From NCBI RefSeq assembly GCF_017743935.1, contig NZ_JAGHRE010000001.1:231683-295682 (forward strand): a stretch of 64,000 nt of DNA, written 5' to 3'. The DNA is from Tropicibacter sp. R16_0 (GTDB taxonomy: Bacteria; Pseudomonadota; Alphaproteobacteria; Rhodobacterales; Rhodobacteraceae). A model generated the notes under the pieces. That model was given only the letters and a program-made list of their open reading frames with translations, ran no database searches and was not told the DNA's origin. Below are positions 7,331-16,385 of the stretch, one piece after another. The position numbers and the translations under genes are program-made. Numbering within the stretch: position 1 is the first letter of the stretch; each line of letters begins with the position of its first letter.

Positions 7331-10067
7331 TGTTCTTGTCCTTGATTGCGGCACGGACGCGGGACGGGGTGGCCGGCACTTGGGTCAGCCGCACGCCGCT
7401 GGCGTCTTTGATTGCGTTCAAAATGGCCGGAGCGGTGGGGATCAGCACATGCTCACCCAGCCCTTTGGCCCCATAGGGACCATGCGCATCCGGTTCTTCG
7501 ATGATGTGGGTCTCGACCGGGGGCATGTCGCCGATGGTCGGGATCAGATAGTCGTGAAGGTTTTCAGTTCGGCCCGGCAGATATTCTTCCATCAGGGCCA
7601 TTCCGAGGCCTTGTGCGATGCCGCCCTGAACCTGACCTTCGACCAACATGGGGTTGATTGCCTTGCCGACATCATGGGCTGCCACGAATTTCAGCGGTTT
7701 GACGGTGCCCAGCTTGGTGTCGACCTCAACCACCACCAGATGCGCGGCATAGCCGAACTGCGCATAGGGGATGCCCTGGCCGTTTTCGTCCAGTGGCTTG
7801 GTCGGCGGGTCATAGGTCTCTTCGGCGCGTAGAACGTAGCCCTCGGCGTCCGCAGGCAGTGTGCTCAGGTCGATGATATGCTCGCTGCCCTGATCCGTGA
7901 TGTTGATTTGGCCTTTGCCGATGGTCAGCGCGGCCTCTTCGCTGGCGTTCACACGCGCGAGGATCTGCGCGCGCATTGCTTCGCCTGACAGGCGCGAGGC
8001 ACTGCCGGACACATAGGTCTGGCGCGAGGCCGAGGTTTTGCCGGCATCCGGCGTGATATCCGTGTCGGCCCCGACGATCTCAAGCTGCGCGACGGGAATG
8101 CCCAAAGCTGTGGCAAAGATTTGGCTGATGACGGTGTTTGCGCCCTGGCCGATGTCCATCGCTCCCTGATGCAGTACTACGGTGCCGTCCGCGCGAATGC
8201 CGGACTTAATGGTTGATGGGTTCGGGAGCGAAGTGTTGCCGCAGCCGTACCAGCCGCCTGCAACACCAACGCCACGTTTCAGGGTGTCGTTGCTTGAGTT
8301 GAAAGCCTCTGCCGCTGTGCGCTCGTCATCCCATGCAGTGCGTAGAGCTTCGAAACACGGTTTGATCCCGACGCCCTGTTCAAAAACCTGCCCACAAACC
8401 GTGGGCATGTTGTTTTCCAACGCGTTGTTGATGCGGAACTCCAGCCGGTCGATGCCAAGCTTGTCGGCCAGTTCGTCAAACAGGCTTTCCTGCGCGATGG
8501 CCGATTGCGGCACGCCAAAGCCACGGAATGCACCCGACGGCGGGCAGTTGGTATGGATACCTTTAGATTCCGCGCGGTAGTCGGTGATCTGATAGGGGCC
8601 AGAGGCGTGAACCGGCACCCGGTTCGCCACGGTCGGACCCCAGCTGGCGTAAGCGCCTGTGTTGAAGTAGCCGAAGAAGTCGAACCCTTTGATCTTACCG
8701 TCTTTGGTGGCCCCGATTTTTAGCGTGATTTCGGATGGGTGCCGTTTGGTGGTCGACTGCATCGATTCCGTGCGCGAATAGCAGATGCGCACCGGCTTGC
8801 CTGTTTTCAGCGCGCCAAGCGCCAGATAGGGCTGCACCGAGATATCCAGTTTCGAGCCGAACCCGCCTCCAACCCCGGTTGGGATGATGCGGATTTGCTC
8901 GCGGGGCATGCCGAGGATGATCTCCATCGAGTCGAGATCCATGACCGGGGCCTGGGTACAGGCGTGGATTTCCACGCGGCCATTCACGAGTTCGGCAAAT
9001 CCGGCTTCGGGTTCGATATAGCCATGTTCGACAAAACCGCTGCGGAAACGGCCCTCGACAGTGACATCGGCCTCGGCGATTGCGGCCTTGGCGTCGCCGC
9101 ACTGGACGAAACCACCACACATGACGTTGTTATCGCGCCCCTCGTGCAGCTGCGCCGCCTCTGGAGCCATGGCGGCATTTACGTCTTGGGCTGCGGGGCG
9201 TTCGTCCCATGCCACAGGGAACGTGGTCGGGTCGAAATCGCGTGCGAATTCGGGTGTCGCGACAATGGCGGCGACTGCTTCACCCCGGAACCGCGCCTCT
9301 TCTTCGGCAAAGACAGGTTGGTCCATGAAGGCCGGAATGACGCCGAAAACATTGCGCCCGGGGATGTCTGCGGCTGTCAGAACAGCTTCGACGCCTGGAG
9401 TATCGCCAAAGGCGTCCAGATCCCCAAAGGTGAACCCCGCGCGCGGGAAGGGTGAGCGGATCACGATCACTTCGAGCGTGCCAGCCGGGGCCACATCGTC
9501 ACCAAACGCCTCGGTCCCCTGCACCTTGCCCAGACCGTCCAAACGGCGGATGCCTTCGCCTGCATGCCCTTCGGCTTGTGTCGGCACCTCTGCCTGACCG
9601 GCGGCAACCACGGCGTCAATGATCTTGCGGTACCCTGTGCAACGGCACAGCACGCCGCCAAGGGCATCTTGCACCTGTTCTTCGCTGGGTGCTTCGGTCT
9701 CGCGCAGCAGGGCGACCGCAGCGGTCATCATTCCGGGCGTACAAATCCCACATTGGGCCGCGCCAAAGTTCTGAAAGCTCTCACTCAGGCGCTGTGTGAT
9801 TTCATCCTCTCGCGCCAGCCCGCCCAGGGTCTCGACGGTTCGACCTGCGGCCTGTTGTGCGGGCATCAGGCAGGCACAAATCGGGTCGCCATCGATCAGG
9901 ACGGTGCACGCGCCGCAGTCGCCCGCGTTACAGCCGATCTTGACGTCGCGCGCGCCCAATCGTTCGCGCAGGGTCTCGGACAGACGTTCACCGGCAACAG
10001 GCGTGGCGCTGACCGGATCGCCGTTGAGGATGAAATCGGTCACGGTTTCGCTCACGCGCTTATCCAT
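7320..10067 (-). CDS. Xanthine-dehydrogenase-family hydroxylase: fused 2Fe-2S and molybdopterin subunits
   Basis: This 915-residue protein fuses the small iron-sulfur and large molybdenum subunits. Residues 1-150 carry two 2Fe-2S centres: C46, C51, C54, C66 (GCNAGDCGAC) and C106, C109, C141, C143 (CGIC, CRC). From about residue 165 the aldehyde-oxidase/xanthine-dehydrogenase fold follows, with GVGGGFGSK for cofactor binding, QGAMDIGQGANT, and KGLGEHVLIPT near the C-terminus containing the expected active-site Glu. Such enzymes hydroxylate the carbon next to a ring nitrogen using water. The FAD subunit is the upstream gene (8 bp overlap). Neighbours make a nicotinate-like substrate plausible. 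No XdhC-type maturation gene is visible nearby. Confidence 0.92.
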   Translation of the reverse strand: MDKRVSETVTDFILNGDPVSATPVAGERLSETLRERLGARDVKIGCNAGDCGACTVLIDGDPICACLMPAQQAAGRTVETLGGLAREDEITQRLSESFQNFGAAQCGICTPGMMTAAVALLRETEAPSEEQVQDALGGVLCRCTGYRKIIDAVVAAGQAEVPTQAEGHAGEGIRRLDGLGKVQGTEAFGDDVAPAGTLEVIVIRSPFPRAGFTFGDLDAFGDTPGVEAVLTAADIPGRNVFGVIPAFMDQPVFAEEEARFRGEAVAAIVATPEFARDFDPTTFPVAWDERPAAQDVNAAMAPEAAQLHEGRDNNVMCGGFVQCGDAKAAIAEADVTVEGRFRSGFVEHGYIEPEAGFAELVNGRVEIHACTQAPVMDLDSMEIILGMPREQIRIIPTGVGGGFGSKLDISVQPYLALGALKTGKPVRICYSRTESMQSTTKRHPSEITLKIGATKDGKIKGFDFFGYFNTGAYASWGPTVANRVPVHASGPYQITDYRAESKGIHTNCPPSGAFRGFGVPQSAIAQESLFDELADKLGIDRLEFRINNALENNMPTVCGQVFEQGVGIKPCFEALRTAWDDERTAAEAFNSSNDTLKRGVGVAGGWYGCGNTSLPNPSTIKSGIRADGTVVLHQGAMDIGQGANTVISQIFATALGIPVAQLEIVGADTDITPDAGKTSASRQTYVSGSASRLSGEAMRAQILARVNASEEAALTIGKGQINITDQGSEHIIDLSTLPADAEGYVLRAEETYDPPTKPLDENGQGIPYAQFGYAAHLVVVEVDTKLGTVKPLKFVAAHDVGKAINPMLVEGQVQGGIAQGLGMALMEEYLPGRTENLHDYLIPTIGDMPPVETHIIEEPDAHGPYGAKGLGEHVLIPTAPAILNAIKDASGVRLTQVPATPSRVRAAIKDKNNGN

Positions 10068-10923
10068 TCTTGCCTCCTGCCTGTTTGATGGCCCGCAGGC
10101 ATTGTTCCGCTACGGCGTCCAATCGGTATTCACCGCTGCCGCGCACGTCGTCGATCGGGGAAAGGGGGGCAAGATGCGCTTCGGTCACTTCGACCTGATC
10201 CACTGTCTTGCCAAGCAGGTCGTTTTCCAGCGCAGTGAGGCGCTGCGCCACGGGCGAGCAAGCCCCGACAGCAATGCGCGCGTGGTCGATGCGGCCATCA
10301 GCGTCCAGTCCGATGACGCTGGCCGTCATGGTGATCGAGATCACCAGATATCGACGCGAACCCAGCTTTTCGAATGCGCCGCGCGCATTCGACGGCGGGT
10401 CGGGAAGCAGGATGGCAGTGACCAACTCATCATCTTGCAAGTCTGTCTTGCGCACACCGGTGATGAAGTCCGCCAGATCAACCGTACGGGTTCCGCGGGC
10501 CGATCCAATCTCGACCTGGGCGTCCAGTGTCAGCAGGGGCGGGACGCCATCGGCGGCGGGAGAGGCGTTGCAGAGGTTGCCGGCAACAGTGCCCGCATTC
10601 TGGATCTGCAAGCTGCCAACTTCGCGCGCAGAGGCCTGGAGACCTTCAAATGCGGCAGAAAGATCGGTGCGGAACACCTCGCTCCAGCGGGTCGCTGCGC
10701 CAATGCGCCATCCGTCTTGGGTTTTGGTGATGCCGGAGAGGCCCGCGATGCGGGTTACGTCCAGAAGATCAGTTTTCAGCGGTCCTTGTGGACGCGCGGG
10801 GTAAAAGTCGGTCCCGCCTGCAACGATGTCGACATTGCGCGCGCTCAGGCGGTCAAATGCATCGTCCAGGGTCGTGGGCGAAAAGTAGTCCAAGGTGCGA
10901 GTTCCCAGTTGGAAGCGTGCCAT
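10060..10923 (-). CDS. FAD-binding subunit of xanthine-dehydrogenase-family hydroxylase (CoxM-like)
   Basis: This 287-residue protein is the flavin electron-transfer subunit. The FAD-binding PCMH-type domain shows IVAGGTDFYPARPQG at about residues 34-48 and IQNAGTVAGNLCNASPAAD near 108-126. A CO-dehydrogenase flavoprotein C-terminal domain follows, including RRYLVISITMTASV. It is the first gene of the minus-strand operon. The ATG at 10921-10923 lies only about 16 bases from the predicted -10 box, with no clear ribosome-binding site, so translation may be leaderless or nearly so. Electrons from substrate hydroxylation would pass Mo to 2Fe-2S to FAD and then to an acceptor not identified here. 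Confidence 0.91.
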   Translation of the reverse strand: MARFQLGTRTLDYFSPTTLDDAFDRLSARNVDIVAGGTDFYPARPQGPLKTDLLDVTRIAGLSGITKTQDGWRIGAATRWSEVFRTDLSAAFEGLQASAREVGSLQIQNAGTVAGNLCNASPAADGVPPLLTLDAQVEIGSARGTRTVDLADFITGVRKTDLQDDELVTAILLPDPPSNARGAFEKLGSRRYLVISITMTASVIGLDADGRIDHARIAVGACSPVAQRLTALENDLLGKTVDQVEVTEAHLAPLSPIDDVRGSGEYRLDAVAEQCLRAIKQAGGKNG

Positions 10924-10939
10924 TGTTGTTTGTATGCTA

Positions 10940-10969
10940 ATGATATTGCTGGATTCGGAAATTTGTCAA
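10940..10969 (-). promoter_or_regulatory. Predicted sigma70-type promoter of the hydroxylase/reductase/transport operon
   Basis: On the minus strand, TTGACA (10964-10969) is followed by an 18-base spacer and TATCAT (10940-10945). The match to the -35 consensus is exact and the -10 differs in two positions. The first ATG begins at 10923, giving a leader of about ten bases or fewer. Not tested; based only on the sequence match and its position in front of the operon. Confidence 0.5.
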
Positions 10970-11212
10970 CGTAAAGTTTGAAAATGACATCGCCTTGTAT
11001 TTGCATGGTAAAATCCGCTCATGTCTGGGCCCCGTTGGTCGAGTGAAACTTGAATGGCGTCCATGCTGCCTGAGTCTTTGGCTTGATTGACATTCGTTTC
11101 TTGATGACGCCCCTGCATTTCCCTCGCCGTGAAGTTGAGGCTTGCCAAAGCGCGATCTTGGTAGATAGGTTGTCAAAAAAGATCGTTGACACACAAACAA
11201 TTATTCCCAAGA

Positions 11213-11230
11213 TTGGTGAACGATCACTAA
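11213..11230. promoter_or_regulatory. Palindromic operator copy 1 (TetR-type), upstream of ABC importer 2
   Basis: The sequence TTGGTGAACGATCACTAA matches the perfect palindrome TTAGTGAACGTTCACTAA at 16 of 18 positions. It lies 75 bases before the ATG of the binding-protein gene. The same element occurs four more times in this window, always upstream of a catabolic or regulatory gene. The likely binder is the TetR protein encoded at 17.1-18.1 kb, which has its own copy. Confidence 0.7.
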
Positions 11231-11305
11231 CCAAAGATTGGTACGATCAAGCGAATGGGTGCCTATCCACCCGCACGCGAAACCAAACCCTTAGGGAGGG
11301 AACAA

Positions 11306-12553
11306 ATGAATAAGTTCAAGTCGTTGCTGGTCGGTGCGGTTGTCGCCGGTTTGGCTGCAACCTCGGCCATGGCGCAAGAAAAAGTTCGAATCGCCTTTAT
11401 CGACCCGCTGTCGGGGCCGTTTGCATCGACGGGCAACCAGGGCCTGTCGATCTATCGTCATTCGGTTGACGAGCTGGTCAACAAGAAGGGGGCCCTGCTG
11501 AACGGTGCAGCCGAGTTCGAGATCGTTCCGTTCGACAACAAGATCAGCGCCAAGGAATCCCTGATCCAGCTGCAGGTTGCCATTGATCAGGGCATTCGTT
11601 TCATCGCTCAGGGCGCATCGTCGGGCGTTGCCAACGCGCTGACCGATGCGATCAAGAAGCACAACAAGCGCAACCCTGACAGCCAGGTGATCTTCCTGAA
11701 CCACTCGGCCGTGGACCCGGCGCTGACCAATGACAAGTGCAACTTCTGGCACTTCCGCTTTGACGCCAACGCCGACATCAAGATGGACGCGCTGACGGAC
11801 GATATCGCGGGCAATCCGGACATCAAGAAAGTTTACATCATCGGTCAGGACTATTCGTTTGGTAAGGCTGTCGCGGCTGCGGCCACACGGTTCCTGGGTG
11901 AGAAACGCCCCGACATCGAAATCGTGGGCAACGAGCTGCACCCGATTGGCAAGGTCAAGGACTTCACACCCTATGCGCGCAAGGTCATCGCCAGCGAAGC
12001 GGATGCCGTGATCACCGGCAACTGGGGTGGTGACATGGTTGGCCTGGGTAAAGCGATCATGGGCGCAGGGTTCACCAAGCCGATCTACACCTATTACGGC
12101 GCCACCTCGGGTATCACTGCGAACTTTGGTGACCAGGGCGACGGTATCGTAAAGCTGGCCGGTGCCGGTCAGGTCAACCCGCCGCTGTCGGCAGACGCCG
12201 AAGCCTTTACGGCGTCCTATTATGAGAAGTTCCCTGAACTGGACCTGGGTCAGCCGCAAATGGCAAACGTTGCTCCGATGCTGGCCGCGGCCATCAACGA
12301 AGTGGGCAATGCCGATGACGTCAAGGCAATCGCATATGCTCTGGAAGGTATGGAGCATGACGGCATTCTGACGGGTAAAACCGTGATGCGTGAAAGCGAT
12401 CACCAGGCGATCCAGACGGTGACGGTACAAGGCCAGGCCAGCGAAGGTTTGACCTTTGACTATGACAATTCCGGCCACGGCATGATTGCCGAGACCGTCG
12501 TCGAGCTGGCCTCGGCAGATGCGCCAACCACCTGCAAGATGAAACGCCCGTAA
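11306..12553 (+). CDS. ABC transporter substrate-binding protein (HAAT family)
   Basis: This 415-residue periplasmic binding protein starts the second, complete importer operon. The signal peptide (MNKFKSLLVGAVVAGLAATSAMAQ) is followed by EKVRIAFIDPLSGPFASTGN, typical of type-I amino-acid/amide receptors. A GGGAGGGAAC ribosome site precedes the ATG. Later segments include YIIGQDYSFGKAVAAAA and DAVITGNWGGDMVGLGKA. It is followed by two permeases and two ATPases in one direction and is preceded by operator copy 1, which links it to the oxygenase and beta-oxidation genes further on. Aromatic or aliphatic acids are common ligands of this class, but the ligand here is unknown. Confidence 0.92.
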   Translation: MNKFKSLLVGAVVAGLAATSAMAQEKVRIAFIDPLSGPFASTGNQGLSIYRHSVDELVNKKGALLNGAAEFEIVPFDNKISAKESLIQLQVAIDQGIRFIAQGASSGVANALTDAIKKHNKRNPDSQVIFLNHSAVDPALTNDKCNFWHFRFDANADIKMDALTDDIAGNPDIKKVYIIGQDYSFGKAVAAAATRFLGEKRPDIEIVGNELHPIGKVKDFTPYARKVIASEADAVITGNWGGDMVGLGKAIMGAGFTKPIYTYYGATSGITANFGDQGDGIVKLAGAGQVNPPLSADAEAFTASYYEKFPELDLGQPQMANVAPMLAAAINEVGNADDVKAIAYALEGMEHDGILTGKTVMRESDHQAIQTVTVQGQASEGLTFDYDNSGHGMIAETVVELASADAPTTCKMKRP

Positions 12554-12656
12554 CGTTTCGTCACTGCATTAAAGGTTGCCAGACTGTCCCGTCGGGGGTT
12601 TCCTGACGGGACAAGACCAAGAAAAAACCGAAAATCTCATCAGGGAGCCGACAACG

Positions 12657-13613
12657 ATGGCATTGTTCCTCGTTAACATTTTGGATGGCCTGGTTACGGG
12701 GTTGCTGCTGTTCATGCTGTGCAGTGGCCTGACACTCATCTTTTCGATGATGGGTGTTCTGAACTTTGCCCATGCCAGTTTCTACATGTTGGGGGCGTAT
12801 TTCGCCTACCAGATCAGCACATTAACCGGGTTCTGGCTGGGCCTTCTGGTCGCGCCGGTCATCGTCGGCGTCTTTGGAGCGCTCATCGAGCGATACGGGC
12901 TGAGGCGGGTTCACAAATACGGTCACGTGCCCGAATTGATCTTTACCTTTGGTCTGGCGCTGCTGATCGAAGAGGTGATCCAATTCTTCTGGGGCAAGAG
13001 CCAGATGGCCTATTCCGAGCCCGAGGCGCTGAACTTCGCCGCCTTTGCCATCGCCGGAAACTCTTTCCCTGCATACAAAGTCTTCATGATCTTTGTTGCG
13101 ATGGGGCTGTTCCTGACGCTGCTGTATATCCTGACCAAGACCCGCATCGGCATGACCATTCAGGCCGCGCTCAGCTATCCTGAAACCGTGCAGAACCTGG
13201 GACACAACGTGCCTTTGGTGTTCATGGGCGTCTTTGGTGTGGGCACTGCAATGGCCGGTCTGGCGGGCGTGATCGCAGGGCCGGTTCTGGGGACATTCCC
13301 CGGCATGGCGGTTCAGCTGGGTTCGATCGTGTTCGTCACAATCGTCATTGGTGGTCTGGGCTCGCTCTGGGGCGCGCTTGTGGCCTCGCTCATCATTGGG
13401 TGGCTGCAGACCTTTGCCGCTGCCTACAACGTCGCGATGGAGGATATCCTGACCTTCTTCGGCTTTACCAAACCTGAAAACATCTGGGACCATCCGTTGC
13501 AGGATCTGTGGACCCTGACCTTGCCACAGATTGGGCCGATCCTGCCCTATGTACTGATGGTCTTTGTCCTTGTGCTGCGTCCGCAGGGCCTGATGGGGAA
13601 ACGTGAGACATGA
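12657..13613 (+). CDS. ABC transporter permease (LivH-like)
   Basis: This 318-residue inner-membrane permease has about eight hydrophobic segments and the family motif LNFAHASFYMLGAYFAYQ near residues 35-52. The ATG at 12657 follows an AGGGAG ribosome site; upstream in-frame codons lack one. Its end overlaps the LivM-like gene by 4 bp. It forms the transmembrane channel with that protein and is driven by the two downstream ATPases. Confidence 0.93.
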   Translation: MALFLVNILDGLVTGLLLFMLCSGLTLIFSMMGVLNFAHASFYMLGAYFAYQISTLTGFWLGLLVAPVIVGVFGALIERYGLRRVHKYGHVPELIFTFGLALLIEEVIQFFWGKSQMAYSEPEALNFAAFAIAGNSFPAYKVFMIFVAMGLFLTLLYILTKTRIGMTIQAALSYPETVQNLGHNVPLVFMGVFGVGTAMAGLAGVIAGPVLGTFPGMAVQLGSIVFVTIVIGGLGSLWGALVASLIIGWLQTFAAAYNVAMEDILTFFGFTKPENIWDHPLQDLWTLTLPQIGPILPYVLMVFVLVLRPQGLMGKRET

Positions 13614-14902
13614 ATACCGCAAGCAAAACGCAAGCCGTCTCGAACCCCAATCGTCGGCTCATTTCACTGTCGAGCCTGCTGCCTTGGGCCTTTGCCGCGC
13701 TGTTCCTGTTGTGCCTGCCGCTGGTGTTTCAATCCAGTGCAGCCCTAACCATCATGAACCAGATGGCGATCACCATCGTCTTTGCGCTCAGCTATAACAT
13801 GCTGCTGGGGCAGGGGGGCATGCTGTCCTTTGGCCATGCGGTCTATATGGGACTGGGCGGGTTCTTTGCCATGCACGTGATGAACATGGTCGAGTATGAC
13901 GGGCTTTGGCTGCCCTTGCCGCTGCTGCCTGTTGTTGGCGGCCTGTTCGGCATGGCCTTTGCCTTTCTTATCGGCAGCTTTTCGACCCGTCGGGCGGGCA
14001 CCGTGTTCGCCATGATCTCTCTGGGTGTGGGCGAGCTGATCGCGGCTTGTTCGATCATCATCGTCGTCTTTTTTGGAGGTGAAGAGGGCATTTCGGGCGA
14101 CCGAACTATGGGGCCCGAAGTGCTGGGGTTCGACTTTGCAGCGCAATCCGAGGTCTACTATCTGACTGTGATCTGGCTGCTGGTGGCAACCGTGTTGATG
14201 TACCTGTTCTCACGCACGCCCATTGGCCGGATCGCCAATGCGGTACGCGACAACGAGGAGCGGGCCGAGTTCCTGGGCTATTCGCAACGCCATGTGCGGT
14301 GGATGTCCTTCATCGCGTCTGGCTTTTTTGCCGGGGTCGCAGGTTCGCTGTTCGCCATCAACTTTGAGATCCTGACGGAAGAGAACCTCAATCTCGCGAC
14401 CTCGGGCACGATCCTGCTGGTAACCTTTCTCGGTGGCGTGGGCTTCTTCATTGGTCCCATCATTGGCGCAATCGTGTTCACCCTGCTGCAGACGGTTCTG
14501 GGCCTATATACCGAGATCTGGGCGCTCTACCTGGGCATCCTGTTTGTGTCCTGCGTGATGTTCTTTCCGGGCGGTTTCGCCGGGATCATCGCGATGCACC
14601 GCCGTCCGCTGGCGCTTGGCAAGCTCAACCTGCTTGTTGGGCCGTACCTCAAGGTGGCGATCCCTGCGATCACCAGCGTTCTGTCGCTGGCCGCAATCCT
14701 CGAGATCATGTTCCACAAGCGCCATTCCTTTGGGGATGACCACGAGATGAGCTTGTACGGCATCACCTTCGACAGCCACGGCTTTCAGGCGCTTGGCCTG
14801 TGTGTCGTGATCGCTGCCATCTCGCTGTTCTTGGTGTCGCGCATCCTGCCGTCGATCAAAGCTGCTTGGGACGAAGCCAATTATGCAGGAGACGCCCAAT
14901 GA
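13610..14902 (+). CDS. ABC transporter permease (LivM-like)
   Basis: This 430-residue permease contains LLGQGGMLSFGHAVYMGLGG, the LivM signature, near residues 64-83. It is about 80-100 residues longer than a minimal LivM. The excess lies in the C-terminal part, after MFFPGGFAGI, and includes extra hydrophobic segments (KVAIPAITSVLSLAAIL and ALGLCVVIAAISLFLV). The start overlaps the LivH-like gene and the end overlaps the LivG-like gene by 4 bp each, so all are translationally coupled. It pairs with the LivH-like protein in the membrane. Confidence 0.92.
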   Translation: MNTASKTQAVSNPNRRLISLSSLLPWAFAALFLLCLPLVFQSSAALTIMNQMAITIVFALSYNMLLGQGGMLSFGHAVYMGLGGFFAMHVMNMVEYDGLWLPLPLLPVVGGLFGMAFAFLIGSFSTRRAGTVFAMISLGVGELIAACSIIIVVFFGGEEGISGDRTMGPEVLGFDFAAQSEVYYLTVIWLLVATVLMYLFSRTPIGRIANAVRDNEERAEFLGYSQRHVRWMSFIASGFFAGVAGSLFAINFEILTEENLNLATSGTILLVTFLGGVGFFIGPIIGAIVFTLLQTVLGLYTEIWALYLGILFVSCVMFFPGGFAGIIAMHRRPLALGKLNLLVGPYLKVAIPAITSVLSLAAILEIMFHKRHSFGDDHEMSLYGITFDSHGFQALGLCVVIAAISLFLVSRILPSIKAAWDEANYAGDAQ

Positions 14903-15663
14903 CGGTCCCAGCAATCGAACTGCGCAATCTGGAGAAAAGTTTTGGTCTGGCCAAGATTATTCAGGGCGTGAACCTGAAAATCGCGAAAGGCGAGCGCCAT
15001 GCGGTGATCGGCCCGAACGGGGCGGGGAAATCCACCCTGTTCAACCTGATCACGGGTCGTTTCGCTCCGACCTCAGGCGGGGTGTACCTGCATGGTGAAG
15101 ATGTCAGCGGCATGCAGCCGTTCGAGATCAACCGCCGTGGCCTGAGCCGGTCGTTCCAGATCACCAACATCTTCCCCAACATGACTGTGTTCGAAAACAT
15201 TCGCTGCGGGCTGTTGTGGACGATGGGTTACAAATACTCGTTCTGGCACATGATCAACGGCCAACGCGATGTGACGGAAAAGGCAGAACAGATCCTGGAA
15301 GAGATCAACCTGACTGCACGTCGCGATCTTCTGGCCGGTACGCTGGCCTATGCCGAGCAGCGCGCGCTTGAGATCGGGATCACCATCGCCGGTGGCGCCG
15401 ACATCATCCTGCTGGATGAGCCCTGTGCCGGCATGAGCCATTCGGAAACCGACCTGATCGTGGATCTGATCCGCAAGGTGACCGAGGACAAGACGCTGAT
15501 GATCGTGGAGCACGACATGGGTGTGATCTTTGATCTGGCCGACAAGATCTCGGTCCTCGTGTACGGCGAGATCATCGAGTCGGACGTGCCGGATGCCGTG
15601 CGTGCGTCGGCCAAGGTGAAAGAGGCCTATCTGGGTACAACGCTTGAAGAAGAGGACGCGTAA
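14899..15663 (+). CDS. ABC transporter ATP-binding protein (LivG-like)
   Basis: This 254-residue ATPase has Walker A GPNGAGKST near residues 36-44, the signature region LAYAEQRALEIG, and Walker B IILLDEPCAGM followed by IVEHDMGVIF with the switch His. The ATG overlaps the permease stop codon (ATGA). It pairs with the LivF-like ATPase that follows after one spare base. The LivF-like partner carries an unusual Walker A, so this subunit may provide most of the hydrolysis. Confidence 0.93.
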   Translation: MTVPAIELRNLEKSFGLAKIIQGVNLKIAKGERHAVIGPNGAGKSTLFNLITGRFAPTSGGVYLHGEDVSGMQPFEINRRGLSRSFQITNIFPNMTVFENIRCGLLWTMGYKYSFWHMINGQRDVTEKAEQILEEINLTARRDLLAGTLAYAEQRALEIGITIAGGADIILLDEPCAGMSHSETDLIVDLIRKVTEDKTLMIVEHDMGVIFDLADKISVLVYGEIIESDVPDAVRASAKVKEAYLGTTLEEEDA

Positions 15664-15664
15664 G

Positions 15665-16366
15665 ATGCTCAAGGTAAATGATCTTCACGCATACTACGGC
15701 AAAAGCCACATCCTGCAGGGCGTCAACCTTGAAGTCGGCGAGGGCGAGATCGTTTCGCTGTTGGGACGCAACGGGGTGGGACGGTCCACCACCTGCAAGG
15801 CGATCATGGGCGAAGTTGAACCCAAGGGATCGGTCCAGTTCCGCGGGGAAGAGCTTGCAGGACGCAAGAGCTTTGAGATCGCCAAGAAGGGCATCGGCTA
15901 TGTCCCCGAAAACCGCGACATCTTTCCTGGCCTGACAACGCGCCAGAACCTGATGCTGGGCATCAAGCCAGGGCAAAAGGACGGCGACGGGCGTTGGAAC
16001 ATGGAGGACATGTTCGACATGTTCCCCAACTTGCGAGAGCGGGCTGACGTCGATGCCTCGCTGATGTCGGGCGGCGAAAAGCAGATGCTTACGGTGTGTC
16101 GCGCACTGATGGGTGACCCGGACTTCATCATGATCGACGAGCCGACCGAAGGTCTGGCGCCCAAGATCGTCGAGCAGGTGGGTGATCTGTTGCTTCAGAT
16201 CGCCGAACGGGGTGTGTCGATCCTGTTGGTCGAGCAAAAGCTGACCATCGCCATGCGCGTCACCAACCGCGTCTATGTGATGGGCCACGGCCACATGGTG
16301 TTCGAAGGAACGCCGGAGGACCTGAAAAACAATGCAGAAATCCGGCAGGAGTGGTTGGAGGTTTGA
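15665..16366 (+). CDS. ABC transporter ATP-binding protein (LivF-like) with Arg in place of Walker A Lys
   Basis: This 233-residue second ATPase starts MLKVNDLHAYYGKSHILQGV. Its Walker A reads GRNGVGRST: the codon CGG at 15781-15783 places Arg where Lys normally contacts the ATP phosphates. The rest looks intact: the signature MSGGEKQML, Walker B FIMIDEPTEGLAP and the switch region LLVEQK. Similar Arg variants are known among some LivF-type subunits, so this may be a subfamily trait rather than inactivation. A strong terminator follows immediately, closing the operon. Confidence 0.92.
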   Translation: MLKVNDLHAYYGKSHILQGVNLEVGEGEIVSLLGRNGVGRSTTCKAIMGEVEPKGSVQFRGEELAGRKSFEIAKKGIGYVPENRDIFPGLTTRQNLMLGIKPGQKDGDGRWNMEDMFDMFPNLRERADVDASLMSGGEKQMLTVCRALMGDPDFIMIDEPTEGLAPKIVEQVGDLLLQIAERGVSILLVEQKLTIAMRVTNRVYVMGHGHMVFEGTPEDLKNNAEIRQEWLEV

Positions 16367-16385
16367 CCCTCTGCCAGTTTCGAAA

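Larger units (their letters stand above)
10924..11305. other. Divergent control region between two ABC-transport operons
   Basis: This 382-base stretch has no convincing gene. It contains the predicted minus-strand promoter at 10940-10969 and the palindromic operator at 11213-11230. The related short motifs CCCAAGATTGG (11206-11216) and CCAAAGATTGG (11231-11241) flank that operator. A TTGACA at 11186-11191 could be a -35 box for the plus-strand binding-protein gene, but no good -10 box follows. The DNA is visibly more AT-rich than the flanking genes. Confidence 0.6.

Noticed and set aside
5957-7345. Open frame of 462 codons on the plus strand
   Set aside because: Fully antisense to the 6-hydroxynicotinate reductase homologue; His- and Ala-rich without motifs.
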